DNA of 6,910 bases from assembly GCA_934376945.1 (NCBI GenBank), contig CAKRPI010000101.1, forward strand, positions 1-6,910, written 5' to 3'. Source of the stretch: an uncultured Lachnospiraceae bacterium. GTDB taxonomy: Bacteria > Bacillota > Clostridia > Lachnospirales > Lachnospiraceae. The notes beneath the pieces were generated by a model, which saw only the letters and a list, made by a program, of their open reading frames with translations, was not told the origin of the DNA and did no database searches. Shown piece by piece: positions 1 through 5,894 of this stretch. The stretch's first letter is position 1. The number at the start of each line of letters is the position of its first letter. The translations under genes and the position numbers were made by a program.

Positions 1-114
1 TTTTTTATGGAACCTGTGGAAGATGAAAAATTTCGAGAGGGACTTTCGATCTGGCTGGAGCGCAGAAAAAAGTCCGGTTGTATCAGCTGGGGTAAAAACA
101 GCAGACGGGAATAG
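1..114 (+). CDS. 3' end of an unrecognised gene (partial)
   Basis: Reading from base 1 gives an open frame of 37 codons ending in TAG at 112-114, so this would be the C-terminus of a gene that starts before the window. The visible peptide is hydrophilic and rich in charged residues (EPVEDEKFREGL, then WLERRKKSG), which suits a protein tail but matches no family I recognise. It ends 29 bases before the ATG of the next gene on the same strand, and that gap shows a ribosome binding site but no promoter, so the two may share a transcript. An ATG at 7-9 is in the same frame, but nothing before it can be judged. A second + frame is also open here until about 161, so the choice of frame is uncertain. 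Confidence 0.4.
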   Translation, partial: FFMEPVEDEKFREGLSIWLERRKKSGCISWGKNSRRE

Positions 115-130
115 CTGTCTTAATCTAAGA

Positions 131-137
131 AAGGAAG
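131..137 (+). promoter_or_regulatory. Ribosome binding site of the exported protein gene
   Basis: AAGGAAG lies 6 bases before the ATG at 144. It is a good Shine-Dalgarno match at normal spacing and fixes the start of the 681-codon gene, which is the start that gives a complete signal peptide. Confidence 0.75.
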
Positions 138-143
138 AAAAAT

Positions 144-2189
144 ATGAAGAAGAGAAATGAAGTGATAGCAACAATATTTTTTTGTGCGATTATGACGGTA
201 GGAAGCTTTTCAGTAAATGCGGAGCAGGAAAGTCAGAATGAAGCAGGCAGCAGTGTGTCAGTACTGCCGGTAAAGAAGCTTACAGAGAAATCTGTTGATG
301 AAAATCCATTTATGGCGAAGGGTGATACGAATATACATCATGACTGCTATAATACGGACACGACAGATGCGGTACTGCCGCTTGGTATTTATCCGGAGAT
401 TAATGTTTCCTATGAAAAAATAAATGCAAATGCATCTCCGGCCATCTTTTTTGATTCGCGCGGTCATGCGGTTGTACCGTTGCTTGGAGGACTTGCCATC
501 CGGGATATCAACGCAGAGGAAACGCAGACAATCGGTTACTTTTCACCGACACAGCATGATGGAGGCGGCTATATGATTCAGAGCTCGTACTCATTTGTAG
601 ATGAGAGCGACCGCCTCGTGTGTCCGACGAGCAATAATCATATCCTGATTCTGAAAACAATGGATGAAGAAGGAAATGTATTGCCGGAATTTGAAAAAGT
701 GCTTGATATTGATATCAAAGCGGCAGCAGAGGAAAAGCTTGGTAAAACACTTGATCAGAATCTTTTGTCGGTGGTGTTCGATTATGATGGAAATCTTTGG
801 TTTGCGACGGGAGGCTTTCGGATCTATCCGGAGCGGAAGCAGCAGGGAGCGGTCGGTTATATTTCGCACACTGCAATTCAGGCAATTTTGAACGGCGAGG
901 ATACGGAACTGTCAGATGCAGTATTTGTATATGAACTGGAGCCGGGCGAAGGGGCTGAAAATGGTATTGCGTCAGCGAAGGAAGGGGCAATTATTCTGAC
1001 CAATCAGAATTGTTACCTGTTCCGGGCTGAGGATGCGGTGAAAAAGGTATGGGAAACACCGTATGAAAGTGCAGGGGCGAAAGACAGCAAGGAGGGTGAT
1101 GAGACGACTGGCGGAGGACTTGCCTGGGGCGGTGGATGTTCCCCGTCTCTGACAAAGAATCTGGTAATGTTTACGGATAACCAGGAAACGGTAAATCTGA
1201 TCGCATTGGATATAAAAACCGGTGAGAAGGTGGCAAGTCTTCCTGTGCTCGACGAACTTCCGGACGGAATGCAGGTATCGGTTGAGAATTCGGCAATTGT
1301 ATATGATGATGGAGAGGGTACGGTCAGCACGATCGTCTGCAACTGGTTTGGAGCAGGAAGCGCGGATCTGGCAAAAGCGGACAGCGATTCTTCAATTCAG
1401 AGTTATGCAAATATTTATGACATCGGCTGGCTGAGCCAGGGGAACAGTCGGATTATGCCGGGGGTTGAGCGCGTAGACACGATTAAGACAGAGAGTGGAT
1501 ACGAGATGAAGAGTATCTGGTGCAGAGAGGATCTGAGGGATACGTCGATCCTGAAGCTGTCTACGGCAACCGGTTATATCTATGGATACGTACAGGATCT
1601 CAATACCGGCATGTGGCAGTATATTATACTGGATTTCGAAACCGGTGAGACCGTATTTTCCATGGATGTGGCGAACAAATACGGCTATAACAATATGGCA
1701 ATCGGCATGTATGCAGGAAACAGCGGCAATGCGCTTTATTGTCCGACGGGATATCTGGAAGTACTAAGACTTCAGGATCGATTTGTTTATTTGCCGGAAA
1801 TGCCGTACCGGGAGGTGGATCTGGACCAGGCAGAGCGGACAGTACTTGAACAGGAAAGATTTGAGACAGACGGCGGAGTCGGAGCTGTGGCAGGATGGCT
1901 TGATACGGTTACAGTTGAAAATGTGCATCCGAATACAACGGTAGCACTGCGCATGAATGGACTCTCCGGGGATGCGGATACACTGAAGTTATATGCATAC
2001 GGTGCAGATGGAGCATTGCAGGAGGTGCCGCTGGAACTCTGGCATATTCAGGAGGAGAATGGAAATATACCGGAAACACTGAATGAAGAGACACTGTATG
2101 AAGTACATGTGACCGTGGAAGACGGGGGCAGCTTTGATTTGTGTGATGAGGAAAAGAAAATCACAATTTCGGCAGTTACCGGAAGATAA
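144..2189 (+). CDS. Exported protein of unknown function, probable beta-propeller with a C-terminal beta domain
   Basis: I do not recognise this 681-residue protein. The start gives a classic signal peptide: KKR at residues 2-4, a hydrophobic core at about 7-24, and a likely signal peptidase I site after VNA (residues 24-26). There is no lipobox, LPXTG motif or late membrane segment, so it is probably released or loosely held outside the cell. The body (about 75-550) has repeated blade-like units of two strands with a Gly/Asn/Asp turn: VVFDYDGNLWFATGG (210-224), GAIILTNQNCYLFRA (281-295), LIALDIKTGEKVASLPV (352-368) and YIILDFETGETVFSMDV (493-509). These resemble PQQ- or SMP-30-type propeller blades. 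A Gly-rich stretch, GGGLAWGGGC, lies at 323-332. Residues about 585-678 form a separate strand-rich region that may be Ig-like. Nine cysteines occur, one of them in the signal peptide. The gene ends just before a terminator and converges on ppaC. No enzyme motif is visible; a binding or sensor role is only a guess. Confidence 0.88.
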   Translation: MKKRNEVIATIFFCAIMTVGSFSVNAEQESQNEAGSSVSVLPVKKLTEKSVDENPFMAKGDTNIHHDCYNTDTTDAVLPLGIYPEINVSYEKINANASPAIFFDSRGHAVVPLLGGLAIRDINAEETQTIGYFSPTQHDGGGYMIQSSYSFVDESDRLVCPTSNNHILILKTMDEEGNVLPEFEKVLDIDIKAAAEEKLGKTLDQNLLSVVFDYDGNLWFATGGFRIYPERKQQGAVGYISHTAIQAILNGEDTELSDAVFVYELEPGEGAENGIASAKEGAIILTNQNCYLFRAEDAVKKVWETPYESAGAKDSKEGDETTGGGLAWGGGCSPSLTKNLVMFTDNQETVNLIALDIKTGEKVASLPVLDELPDGMQVSVENSAIVYDDGEGTVSTIVCNWFGAGSADLAKADSDSSIQSYANIYDIGWLSQGNSRIMPGVERVDTIKTESGYEMKSIWCREDLRDTSILKLSTATGYIYGYVQDLNTGMWQYIILDFETGETVFSMDVANKYGYNNMAIGMYAGNSGNALYCPTGYLEVLRLQDRFVYLPEMPYREVDLDQAERTVLEQERFETDGGVGAVAGWLDTVTVENVHPNTTVALRMNGLSGDADTLKLYAYGADGALQEVPLELWHIQEENGNIPETLNEETLYEVHVTVEDGGSFDLCDEEKKITISAVTGR

Positions 2190-2207
2190 AAAGCGATCTG
2201 AAAAAAT

Positions 2208-2357
2208 ATGCTGCTGGATGCCGAGCGTAAAGCCATTCTGCATGAGCCGGAAATACAAGAGGAGTTAAGCGCCTTGAAAGAAATGCGTAGCATTTTGGAG
2301 GTTGGCTCTGAACAGTTACGTAAATATTACAAAACCCCTGGGATTACCGCAAAATAA
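2208..2357 (+). pseudogene. Short open frame (49 codons) running through a repeat end; possible gene remnant
   Basis: An ATG at 2208 opens 49 codons to a TAA at 2355-2357. The first half reads like an amphipathic, charged helix (MLLDAERKAILHEPEIQEEL, then SALKEMRSILE), which is more protein-like than random intergenic sequence. From codon 25 onward (about 2280) the frame is simply the translation of the repeat end at 2280-2319, and the last codons translate the terminator hairpin. There is no Shine-Dalgarno site before the ATG and an in-frame TGA lies 6 bases upstream. I read it as a leftover fragment of a gene, perhaps cargo of the element whose end lies here, rather than a working gene. It could also be chance. 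It does not resemble the C-terminus of an IS66 transposase as I know that family. Confidence 0.25.
2280..2319 (+). repeat. Solo end of an IS66-like repeat, inverted partner of the element near cls
   Basis: Bases 2280-2317 are an exact reverse complement of 5727-5764, 38 bp in all. The copy includes a small hairpin (AAATGC, loop GTA, GCATTT at 2281-2295) and ends in TTGGCTCTGAACAGTTAC (2302-2319), the same terminal repeat that closes the full element at 5725-5866. Read inward, that end is GTAACTGTTCAGAGCCAA, and a GTAA start is typical of IS66-family ends. No matching opposite end is visible upstream to 2190 or inside the preceding gene, so this is a truncated copy or a remnant left after deletion. 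It sits between the 681-residue gene and the terminator. Confidence 0.8.
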
Positions 2358-2370
2358 TCCCAGGGGTTTT
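2331..2370. terminator. Strong bidirectional rho-independent terminator
   Basis: A perfect 16-bp stem pairs AAAACCCCTGGGATTA (2331-2346) with TAATCCCAGGGGTTTT (2355-2370) around the 8-base loop CCGCAAAA. The GC-rich core is flanked by A's on the left and T's on the right, so it can end transcripts from both sides. It lies between converging genes, the exported protein (+) and ppaC (-), which is where such a two-way terminator is expected. Confidence 0.92.
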
Positions 2371-2456
2371 ATCCGTTCAATACTCCGGTTATGTGGAATA
2401 CAGCCAGCTTTGCCATGTGTCTGCAAGCAAAAGCAAAGTGCAGATGCCGCTGTGCT

Positions 2457-4112
2457 TTACCCTCCGATATACTCCGTGATCACACCGGTCAGTGCCGGCA
2501 GGATCTGCTGCTTTCTGGAAAGCAGGTTTTCCTGGAAGGAATGGTCCTCGCCATCGGCATTTGGAAAGGCTTCTGCGGCCCACGGTGCACGGCTGCCGCC
2601 GGCATAGATGACGGAGCCGTTTTCCAGAATGCTCGTAAAGACGAGAACGGCAAGATCGATCCGCTTTTTCTGGGCGAAGCGGTCAAGTGCAGCCAGGATC
2701 TCTCTTGAGTCGGTGCGCGTTTCTTTTGCAGAGGGTACGATTACCTGAGAGATGGAGAGCTTGCAGGAGAAAAGATCGTAGATCTTAAGATCCTGATTGA
2801 GCATATCACTGAAGCTCATTTTTTCCTGGTTTGAGGTAATGCGGAACATTTCTTCGGCAAAGGTATCAATGTCGAGGTCTGCGATCGCCGCCAGAATGTT
2901 GGCTGTCTGGATATCGCGGTCCGTGGTGGTCGGTGAATGGAAATCCATGGTGTCGGATAAGACGGCGCCAAGCAGAAGTCCGGCAAGCGCCGGAGGAATC
3001 GGAATCTGGTTTTCCCGAAAGATGGTGGCAACGATTGTGGCGGTGGAGCCGACGATCTCATTTCGGAAGGCCACCGGCTGTGAGGTTGAGAAATCGTTGA
3101 TCCGATGGTGATCGATGACCTCAAGCACCGTTGATTTTTCAATTGCATTTACGGACTGTGAAAATTCATTGTGGTCGACGAGGATCAGACTGCGTTTCGG
3201 AGCATTCATGATATGATATCTCGAAACGTATCCGACAAGCTGTTCATTTGCATCGACGACCGGGTAGGCGCGATAACGGTTTCGCAGCATTTTTATGGCC
3301 ACGTCCTCTGCCAGTTCATTGGTATGGAAAAGGACGGGGCTTTTTTTCATGATTCGCTCGACGGACGGCGCAAAGTAGAGATAACGGGAGGTATTCATCG
3401 TACCGTGTCCGGAGAGAAGAATTGGACAGTGGTGTTTTTTGGCTTCCCCCAGCACGCTGTCGTCGACCGTATCTGCCCATACGATGATCAGCATTCCGGC
3501 ACCGAGCTGAATGCATTTTTTCTGTGCATTACTGTCTGCACCGACGATGACGATCCGCTTTTCCACCTCATAACGGTCAAGATGCTCCGGGAGGGTCATA
3601 GCGATGATGCTGACCTTGCCGTTTACGGATACAAGGGGATCATCATAGACAATGGTTCCGCTGATCGTTTTGCGGATGTTTTCAACCGGTGTATGTGCCA
3701 GAATATCGATGGATCTTGCGGTATCATCGAGGCCGACAACGGAAAAATCTGATTTGGTGACCATTCCAAGCAGGTGCTTTTCATTGTCCACCACTCCGCA
3801 GTATGCCATGTTTTCCTGCTGCATGATCTGCATGGTTTCGTGGATCGTTGTATCCGGTGTGATGGAAACAGGCGGATCCATGACAATTTCAGAAAGCTTC
3901 ATCCGCGCGTCCTGCAGAAGCTGCGGAGGCTGAAAACCGAAACGGTCAAGCAGGTAAGAGGTCTCTGCATTGAGCGCACCGAGGCGGCACGGCGTGGCCG
4001 GCTGCCCCATTGATTTTTTGAAGAATGCATAAGCGATTGCAGAAGCAATCGAGTCAGTGTCCGGGTGGCGATGCCCGGTGATATAGACGGGCTCTTTCTT
4101 TTTCATATTCAT
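2457..4112 (-). CDS. ppaC: Manganese-dependent inorganic pyrophosphatase (family II) with CBS-DRTGG-CBS regulatory insert
   Basis: This 551-residue cytoplasmic enzyme should hydrolyse pyrophosphate to two phosphates, pulling biosynthetic reactions forward. The DHH-superfamily catalytic residues are all present: H14, D18 and D20 in GHRHPDTDS; D313 in LVDHNE; the DHH motif D334-H335-H336; and D387 in LLLGAVLSDT. The C-terminal DHHA2 domain (about 431-551) carries the substrate-binding SRKQQ at 532-536, usually SRKKQ. Between the first catalytic segment and the rest lies an insert of about 235 residues: CBS1 (about 71-135), a DRTGG-like domain (about 140-245) and CBS2 (about 250-305). Plain family II enzymes are about 310 residues; this longer form is the nucleotide-regulated class known from clostridia, inhibited by AMP or ADP and, in DRTGG-containing members, activated by Ap4A. 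Those effectors are family knowledge, not seen here. The start at 4112 has AAAGG 10 bases upstream; the in-frame Met at codon 3 is too far from it. It lies 101 bases downstream of metY on the same strand. Confidence 0.96.
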   Translation of the reverse strand: MNMKKKEPVYITGHRHPDTDSIASAIAYAFFKKSMGQPATPCRLGALNAETSYLLDRFGFQPPQLLQDARMKLSEIVMDPPVSITPDTTIHETMQIMQQENMAYCGVVDNEKHLLGMVTKSDFSVVGLDDTARSIDILAHTPVENIRKTISGTIVYDDPLVSVNGKVSIIAMTLPEHLDRYEVEKRIVIVGADSNAQKKCIQLGAGMLIIVWADTVDDSVLGEAKKHHCPILLSGHGTMNTSRYLYFAPSVERIMKKSPVLFHTNELAEDVAIKMLRNRYRAYPVVDANEQLVGYVSRYHIMNAPKRSLILVDHNEFSQSVNAIEKSTVLEVIDHHRINDFSTSQPVAFRNEIVGSTATIVATIFRENQIPIPPALAGLLLGAVLSDTMDFHSPTTTDRDIQTANILAAIADLDIDTFAEEMFRITSNQEKMSFSDMLNQDLKIYDLFSCKLSISQVIVPSAKETRTDSREILAALDRFAQKKRIDLAVLVFTSILENGSVIYAGGSRAPWAAEAFPNADGEDHSFQENLLSRKQQILPALTGVITEYIGG

Positions 4113-4180
4113 GAGTTAACGGCCTTTCAAATCTAAGGAAATGTTTATGCTCTTATGTGAAATATGGCTGACTCGGGCCA

Positions 4181-4203
4181 AAGCGGATATTCGCAATCCG
4201 CTT
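4181..4203 (-). terminator. Hairpin between metY and ppaC, possible weak terminator
   Basis: AAGCGGAT (4181-4188) pairs perfectly with ATCCGCTT (4196-4203) around a 7-base loop, beginning 11 bases beyond the metY stop codon. On the - strand it is followed by only a short T run (CTTTGG), so it would be a weak or leaky terminator, or an mRNA processing or stabilising structure. Since no convincing promoter is visible between it and ppaC, partial read-through from metY into ppaC is plausible. Confidence 0.5.
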
Positions 4204-4213
4204 CGCTGTTCGG

Positions 4214-5506
4214 TTAAATCGCATCAAGTGCCTGTGCGATATCTGCGATCAGGTCTTCCTTGTCTTCCAGGCCGAGACTGATACGGATCAGCTCTGCCGG
4301 AACACCGGCTTCGATCAGCTGCTCATCGGTCATCTGACGATGAGTGGAGGTGGCCGGATTTAAACAACAGGTTCTTGCGTCGGCTACGTGAGTTTCAATC
4401 GCGCCGAGCTTTAAGTTCTGCATAAAGACGGAAGCAGCTTCACGTCCGCCCTTCAGGCCAAAGGATACGACGCCGCAGCCGCCGTTTGGCAGATATTTCT
4501 GTGCTCTTTCATAATATTTGCTGGACGGAAGTCCGGAATAATTGACGTAGGCCACCTTCGGATGCGACTCCAGAAATTCCGCAACTGCCTGTCCGTTTTC
4601 TACGTGCTTTGGCATGCGCACATGAAGAGATTCAAGGCCAAGATTCAGAATGAATGCATTCTGCGGGGACTGCATACAGCCAAGATCACGCATCAGCTGA
4701 GAGGTGCATTTTGTGATGAAAGCCCCCTCTTTTCCGAATTTCTCTGCGTAGGTAATACCGTGATAGCTTTCATCCGGTGTGCAAAGTCCCGGATATTTGT
4801 CGGCATGCGCCATCCAGTCGAAGCGTCCGCTGTCCACGATCGCTCCGCCAAGTGCAGCGCCGTGACCATCCATATATTTTGTTGTTGAGTGTGTGACAAT
4901 GTCTGCACCCCATTCAAACGGGCGGCAGTTGACCGGTGTGGGGAAGGTATTATCGACCATGAGCGGAACACCGTGAGCATGCGCAACCTTTGCGAACAGC
5001 TCGATGTCGAGCACGGTGAGCGCCGGATTTGCAATGGTCTCTCCGAACATGACTTTTGTGTTTGGCCGGAATGCGGCATTTAATTCTTCCTCTGTGGCAT
5101 CCGGAGAAACGAAGGTGGCGGTAATGCCCATTTTTGCCAGAGTCACCGAGATCAGATTGAAGGTGCCGCCGTAGATCGAGGAAGAGGCTACGATGTGATC
5201 ACCGCATTCGCAGATATTGAACAGAGCCAGAAAATTGGCTGCCTGACCGGAGGAGGTGAGCATGGCGGCGGCTCCGCCCTCCATTGCTGCAATCTTGGCT
5301 GCGACAAGGTCGTTTGTCGGGTTCTGAAGCCTGGAATAGAAGTAGCCGGAAGCCTCAAGGTCAAACAATTTTCCCATGTCCTCGCTGGTGCTGTATTTAA
5401 ATGTGGTGGACTGTACGATCGGGATCTGACGCGGCTCGCCGTTGCCTGGGGTATAGCCGGCCTGTACACATTTTGTTCCCATTTTATAATTCTGATAATT
5501 CTCCAT
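4214..5506 (-). CDS. metY: O-acetylhomoserine sulfhydrylase (O-acetylhomoserine aminocarboxypropyltransferase)
   Basis: This 430-residue, PLP-dependent cytoplasmic enzyme of the Cys/Met metabolism family should combine O-acetyl-L-homoserine with sulfide to give homocysteine, the direct-sulfhydrylation route to methionine. Seen in the sequence are YSRLQNPT (57-64, with the PLP-phosphate Tyr and Arg), the SSGQAA loop (85-90), MVDNTFPTP with the PLP-binding Asp185, and the Schiff-base lysine K210 in STTKYMDGHG. SLGLEDKEDLIADI (410-423) is the family C-terminal signature, preceded by substrate-carboxylate Arg408. Length about 430, with the insert after the lysine (KYPGLCTPDESYHG), fits the O-acetylhomoserine branch rather than MetB or MetC, which are nearer 390. 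The loop NPATSTHRQM (383-392) differs slightly from the common HPAS-type version. The start has AAGGAG 6 bases upstream. Use of O-succinylhomoserine or a role in cysteine synthesis cannot be ruled out. Confidence 0.94.
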   Translation of the reverse strand: MENYQNYKMGTKCVQAGYTPGNGEPRQIPIVQSTTFKYSTSEDMGKLFDLEASGYFYSRLQNPTNDLVAAKIAAMEGGAAAMLTSSGQAANFLALFNICECGDHIVASSSIYGGTFNLISVTLAKMGITATFVSPDATEEELNAAFRPNTKVMFGETIANPALTVLDIELFAKVAHAHGVPLMVDNTFPTPVNCRPFEWGADIVTHSTTKYMDGHGAALGGAIVDSGRFDWMAHADKYPGLCTPDESYHGITYAEKFGKEGAFITKCTSQLMRDLGCMQSPQNAFILNLGLESLHVRMPKHVENGQAVAEFLESHPKVAYVNYSGLPSSKYYERAQKYLPNGGCGVVSFGLKGGREAASVFMQNLKLGAIETHVADARTCCLNPATSTHRQMTDEQLIEAGVPAELIRISLGLEDKEDLIADIAQALDAI

Positions 5507-5512
5507 AGTAAT

Positions 5513-5518
5513 CTCCTT
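5513..5518 (-). promoter_or_regulatory. Ribosome binding site of metY
   Basis: On the - strand AAGGAG lies 6 bases before the metY ATG at 5506-5504. This is a near-perfect Shine-Dalgarno sequence at ideal spacing and settles the start. Confidence 0.85.
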
Positions 5519-5530
5519 AATTCATATCAT

Positions 5531-5545
5531 TGCAGAATAACTGCA
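5531..5545 (-). promoter_or_regulatory. Small dyad in the metY leader
   Basis: TGCAG and CTGCA flank a 5-base AT-rich spacer, making a 15-bp dyad 25 bases before the metY start. It could be a repressor site or a small leader hairpin. I match it to no known operator, and the short metY leader has no room for, and no visible features of, an S-box (SAM) riboswitch or a T-box. It may be chance. Confidence 0.25.
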
Positions 5546-5581
5546 CGTCTGACTGCATTTTTTGTCCTGTCTTGCAAAGCT

Positions 5582-5611
5582 TTCATACCAAACGTATCGT
5601 AACATTTTCAA
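5582..5611 (-). promoter_or_regulatory. Candidate metY promoter
   Basis: On the - strand TTGAAA (5611-5606) is followed after 18 bases by TATGAA (5587-5582), with a TG one base before the -10, giving an extended -10 (TGGTATGAA). Transcription would start near 5575, leaving a leader of about 70 bases. The -35 and extended -10 are reasonable but the hexamers are not perfect, so this is the best candidate rather than a firm call. Confidence 0.5.
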
Positions 5612-5672
5612 TGCGCTTTGTAAAGCAGAGGATCGATGATCTGGCTGCGGAAAAGAAGATGGATACAGGGGC

Positions 5673-5701
5673 TTGCAAAAGGGGAAAACAGGGCATATAA
5701 T
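5673..5701 (+). promoter_or_regulatory. Sigma-A-type promoter upstream of cls
   Basis: TTGCAA (5673-5678) and a consensus TATAAT (5696-5701) are separated by exactly 17 bases. It points towards cls, and the start site should be near 5708. This places the whole 142-bp repeat element inside the cls leader, about 187 bases long. It is divergent from the metY promoter candidate. Confidence 0.75.
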
Positions 5702-5716
5702 CAGCACACAATGATA

Positions 5717-5724
5717 AAATCAGA
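5717..5724. repeat. Left copy of an 8-bp target-site duplication
   Basis: AAATCAGA abuts the left end of the repeat element. The identical sequence abuts its right end at 5867-5874. Eight bases is the duplication length made by IS66-family transposases. Confidence 0.7.
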
Positions 5725-5866
5725 GCAACTGTTCAGAGCCAACCTCCAAAATGCTACGCATTTCGTCGGTGTGGCGTATCCGCCAAATAAAATTTCAAAA
5801 ACAGGCTTAAAAATGCAAACATTTTCCGCCTGTTTTATGAAATTTTGCTTGGCTCTGAACAGTTAC
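5725..5866. mobile_element. 142-bp IS66-type MITE with cloverleaf-like self-complementarity
   Basis: The element has 18-bp terminal inverted repeats with one mismatch: GCAACTGTTCAGAGCCAA (5725-5742) and TTGGCTCTGAACAGTTAC (5849-5866). It is flanked on both sides by AAATCAGA. A GTAA-type end and an 8-bp duplication match the IS66 family, but it encodes no transposase, so it would be a non-autonomous derivative moved in trans. Inside the terminal stem are three further hairpins: AAATGC/GCATTT (5749-5763, loop TAC); TGGCG/CGCCA (5772-5785, loop TATC); and a long arm, 5789-5806 with 5828-5846 (18 pairs, one bulged base), capped by AAAATG/CATTTT (5810-5825). Nearly the whole element is paired. It lies between the cls promoter and the cls ribosome binding site and contributes an in-frame stop (TGA, 5856-5858) upstream of the cls ATG. 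Assignment to IS66 is an inference from ends and duplication length. Confidence 0.82.
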
Positions 5867-5874
5867 AAATCAGA
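5867..5874. repeat. Right copy of an 8-bp target-site duplication
   Basis: AAATCAGA directly follows the right end of the repeat element and matches 5717-5724 exactly. It supports insertion by transposition and indicates that the insertion is fairly recent, since neither copy has decayed. Confidence 0.7.
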
Positions 5875-5879
5875 AAAAT

Positions 5880-5885
5880 GGAGAG
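5880..5885 (+). promoter_or_regulatory. Ribosome binding site of cls
   Basis: GGAGAG lies 9 bases before the ATG at 5895, just right of the repeat element and its duplication. The element therefore displaced the promoter from the gene but left the translation signal intact. Confidence 0.65.
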
Positions 5886-5894
5886 AAAACGATT

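Noticed and set aside
115..143. A promoter for the exported-protein gene in the 29-base gap
   Set aside because: The gap is too short and shows only the RBS. Any promoter must lie in or before the upstream fragment.
2302..2607. A + strand frame of 101 codons starting in the repeat end
   Set aside because: It runs through the terminator hairpin and into the antisense of ppaC, with no RBS; not a gene.
3171..3752. A 193-codon + strand open frame opposite ppaC
   Set aside because: It lies entirely antisense to the well-supported pyrophosphatase gene, and its composition mirrors that gene's codons. No RBS or family match.
4113..4180. A dedicated ppaC promoter on the - strand
   Set aside because: Several AT-rich hexamers (such as CATAAA and CATATT) occur, but none has a credible -35 at 16-18 bases, so I could not support one.
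5725..5866. The cloverleaf-like fold as a tRNA or a classical riboswitch
   Set aside because: It lacks the tRNA-conserved bases (no TTC-type T arm, no CCA-ready acceptor), and its closing stem is a transposon-style inverted repeat flanked by a duplication. It matches no riboswitch I know.
2280..5866. The repeat ends as a CRISPR array or attachment sites of an integrated phage
   Set aside because: There are only three copies of the terminal motif, in mixed orientation, with no regular spacers, and no integrase or phage genes lie between them.
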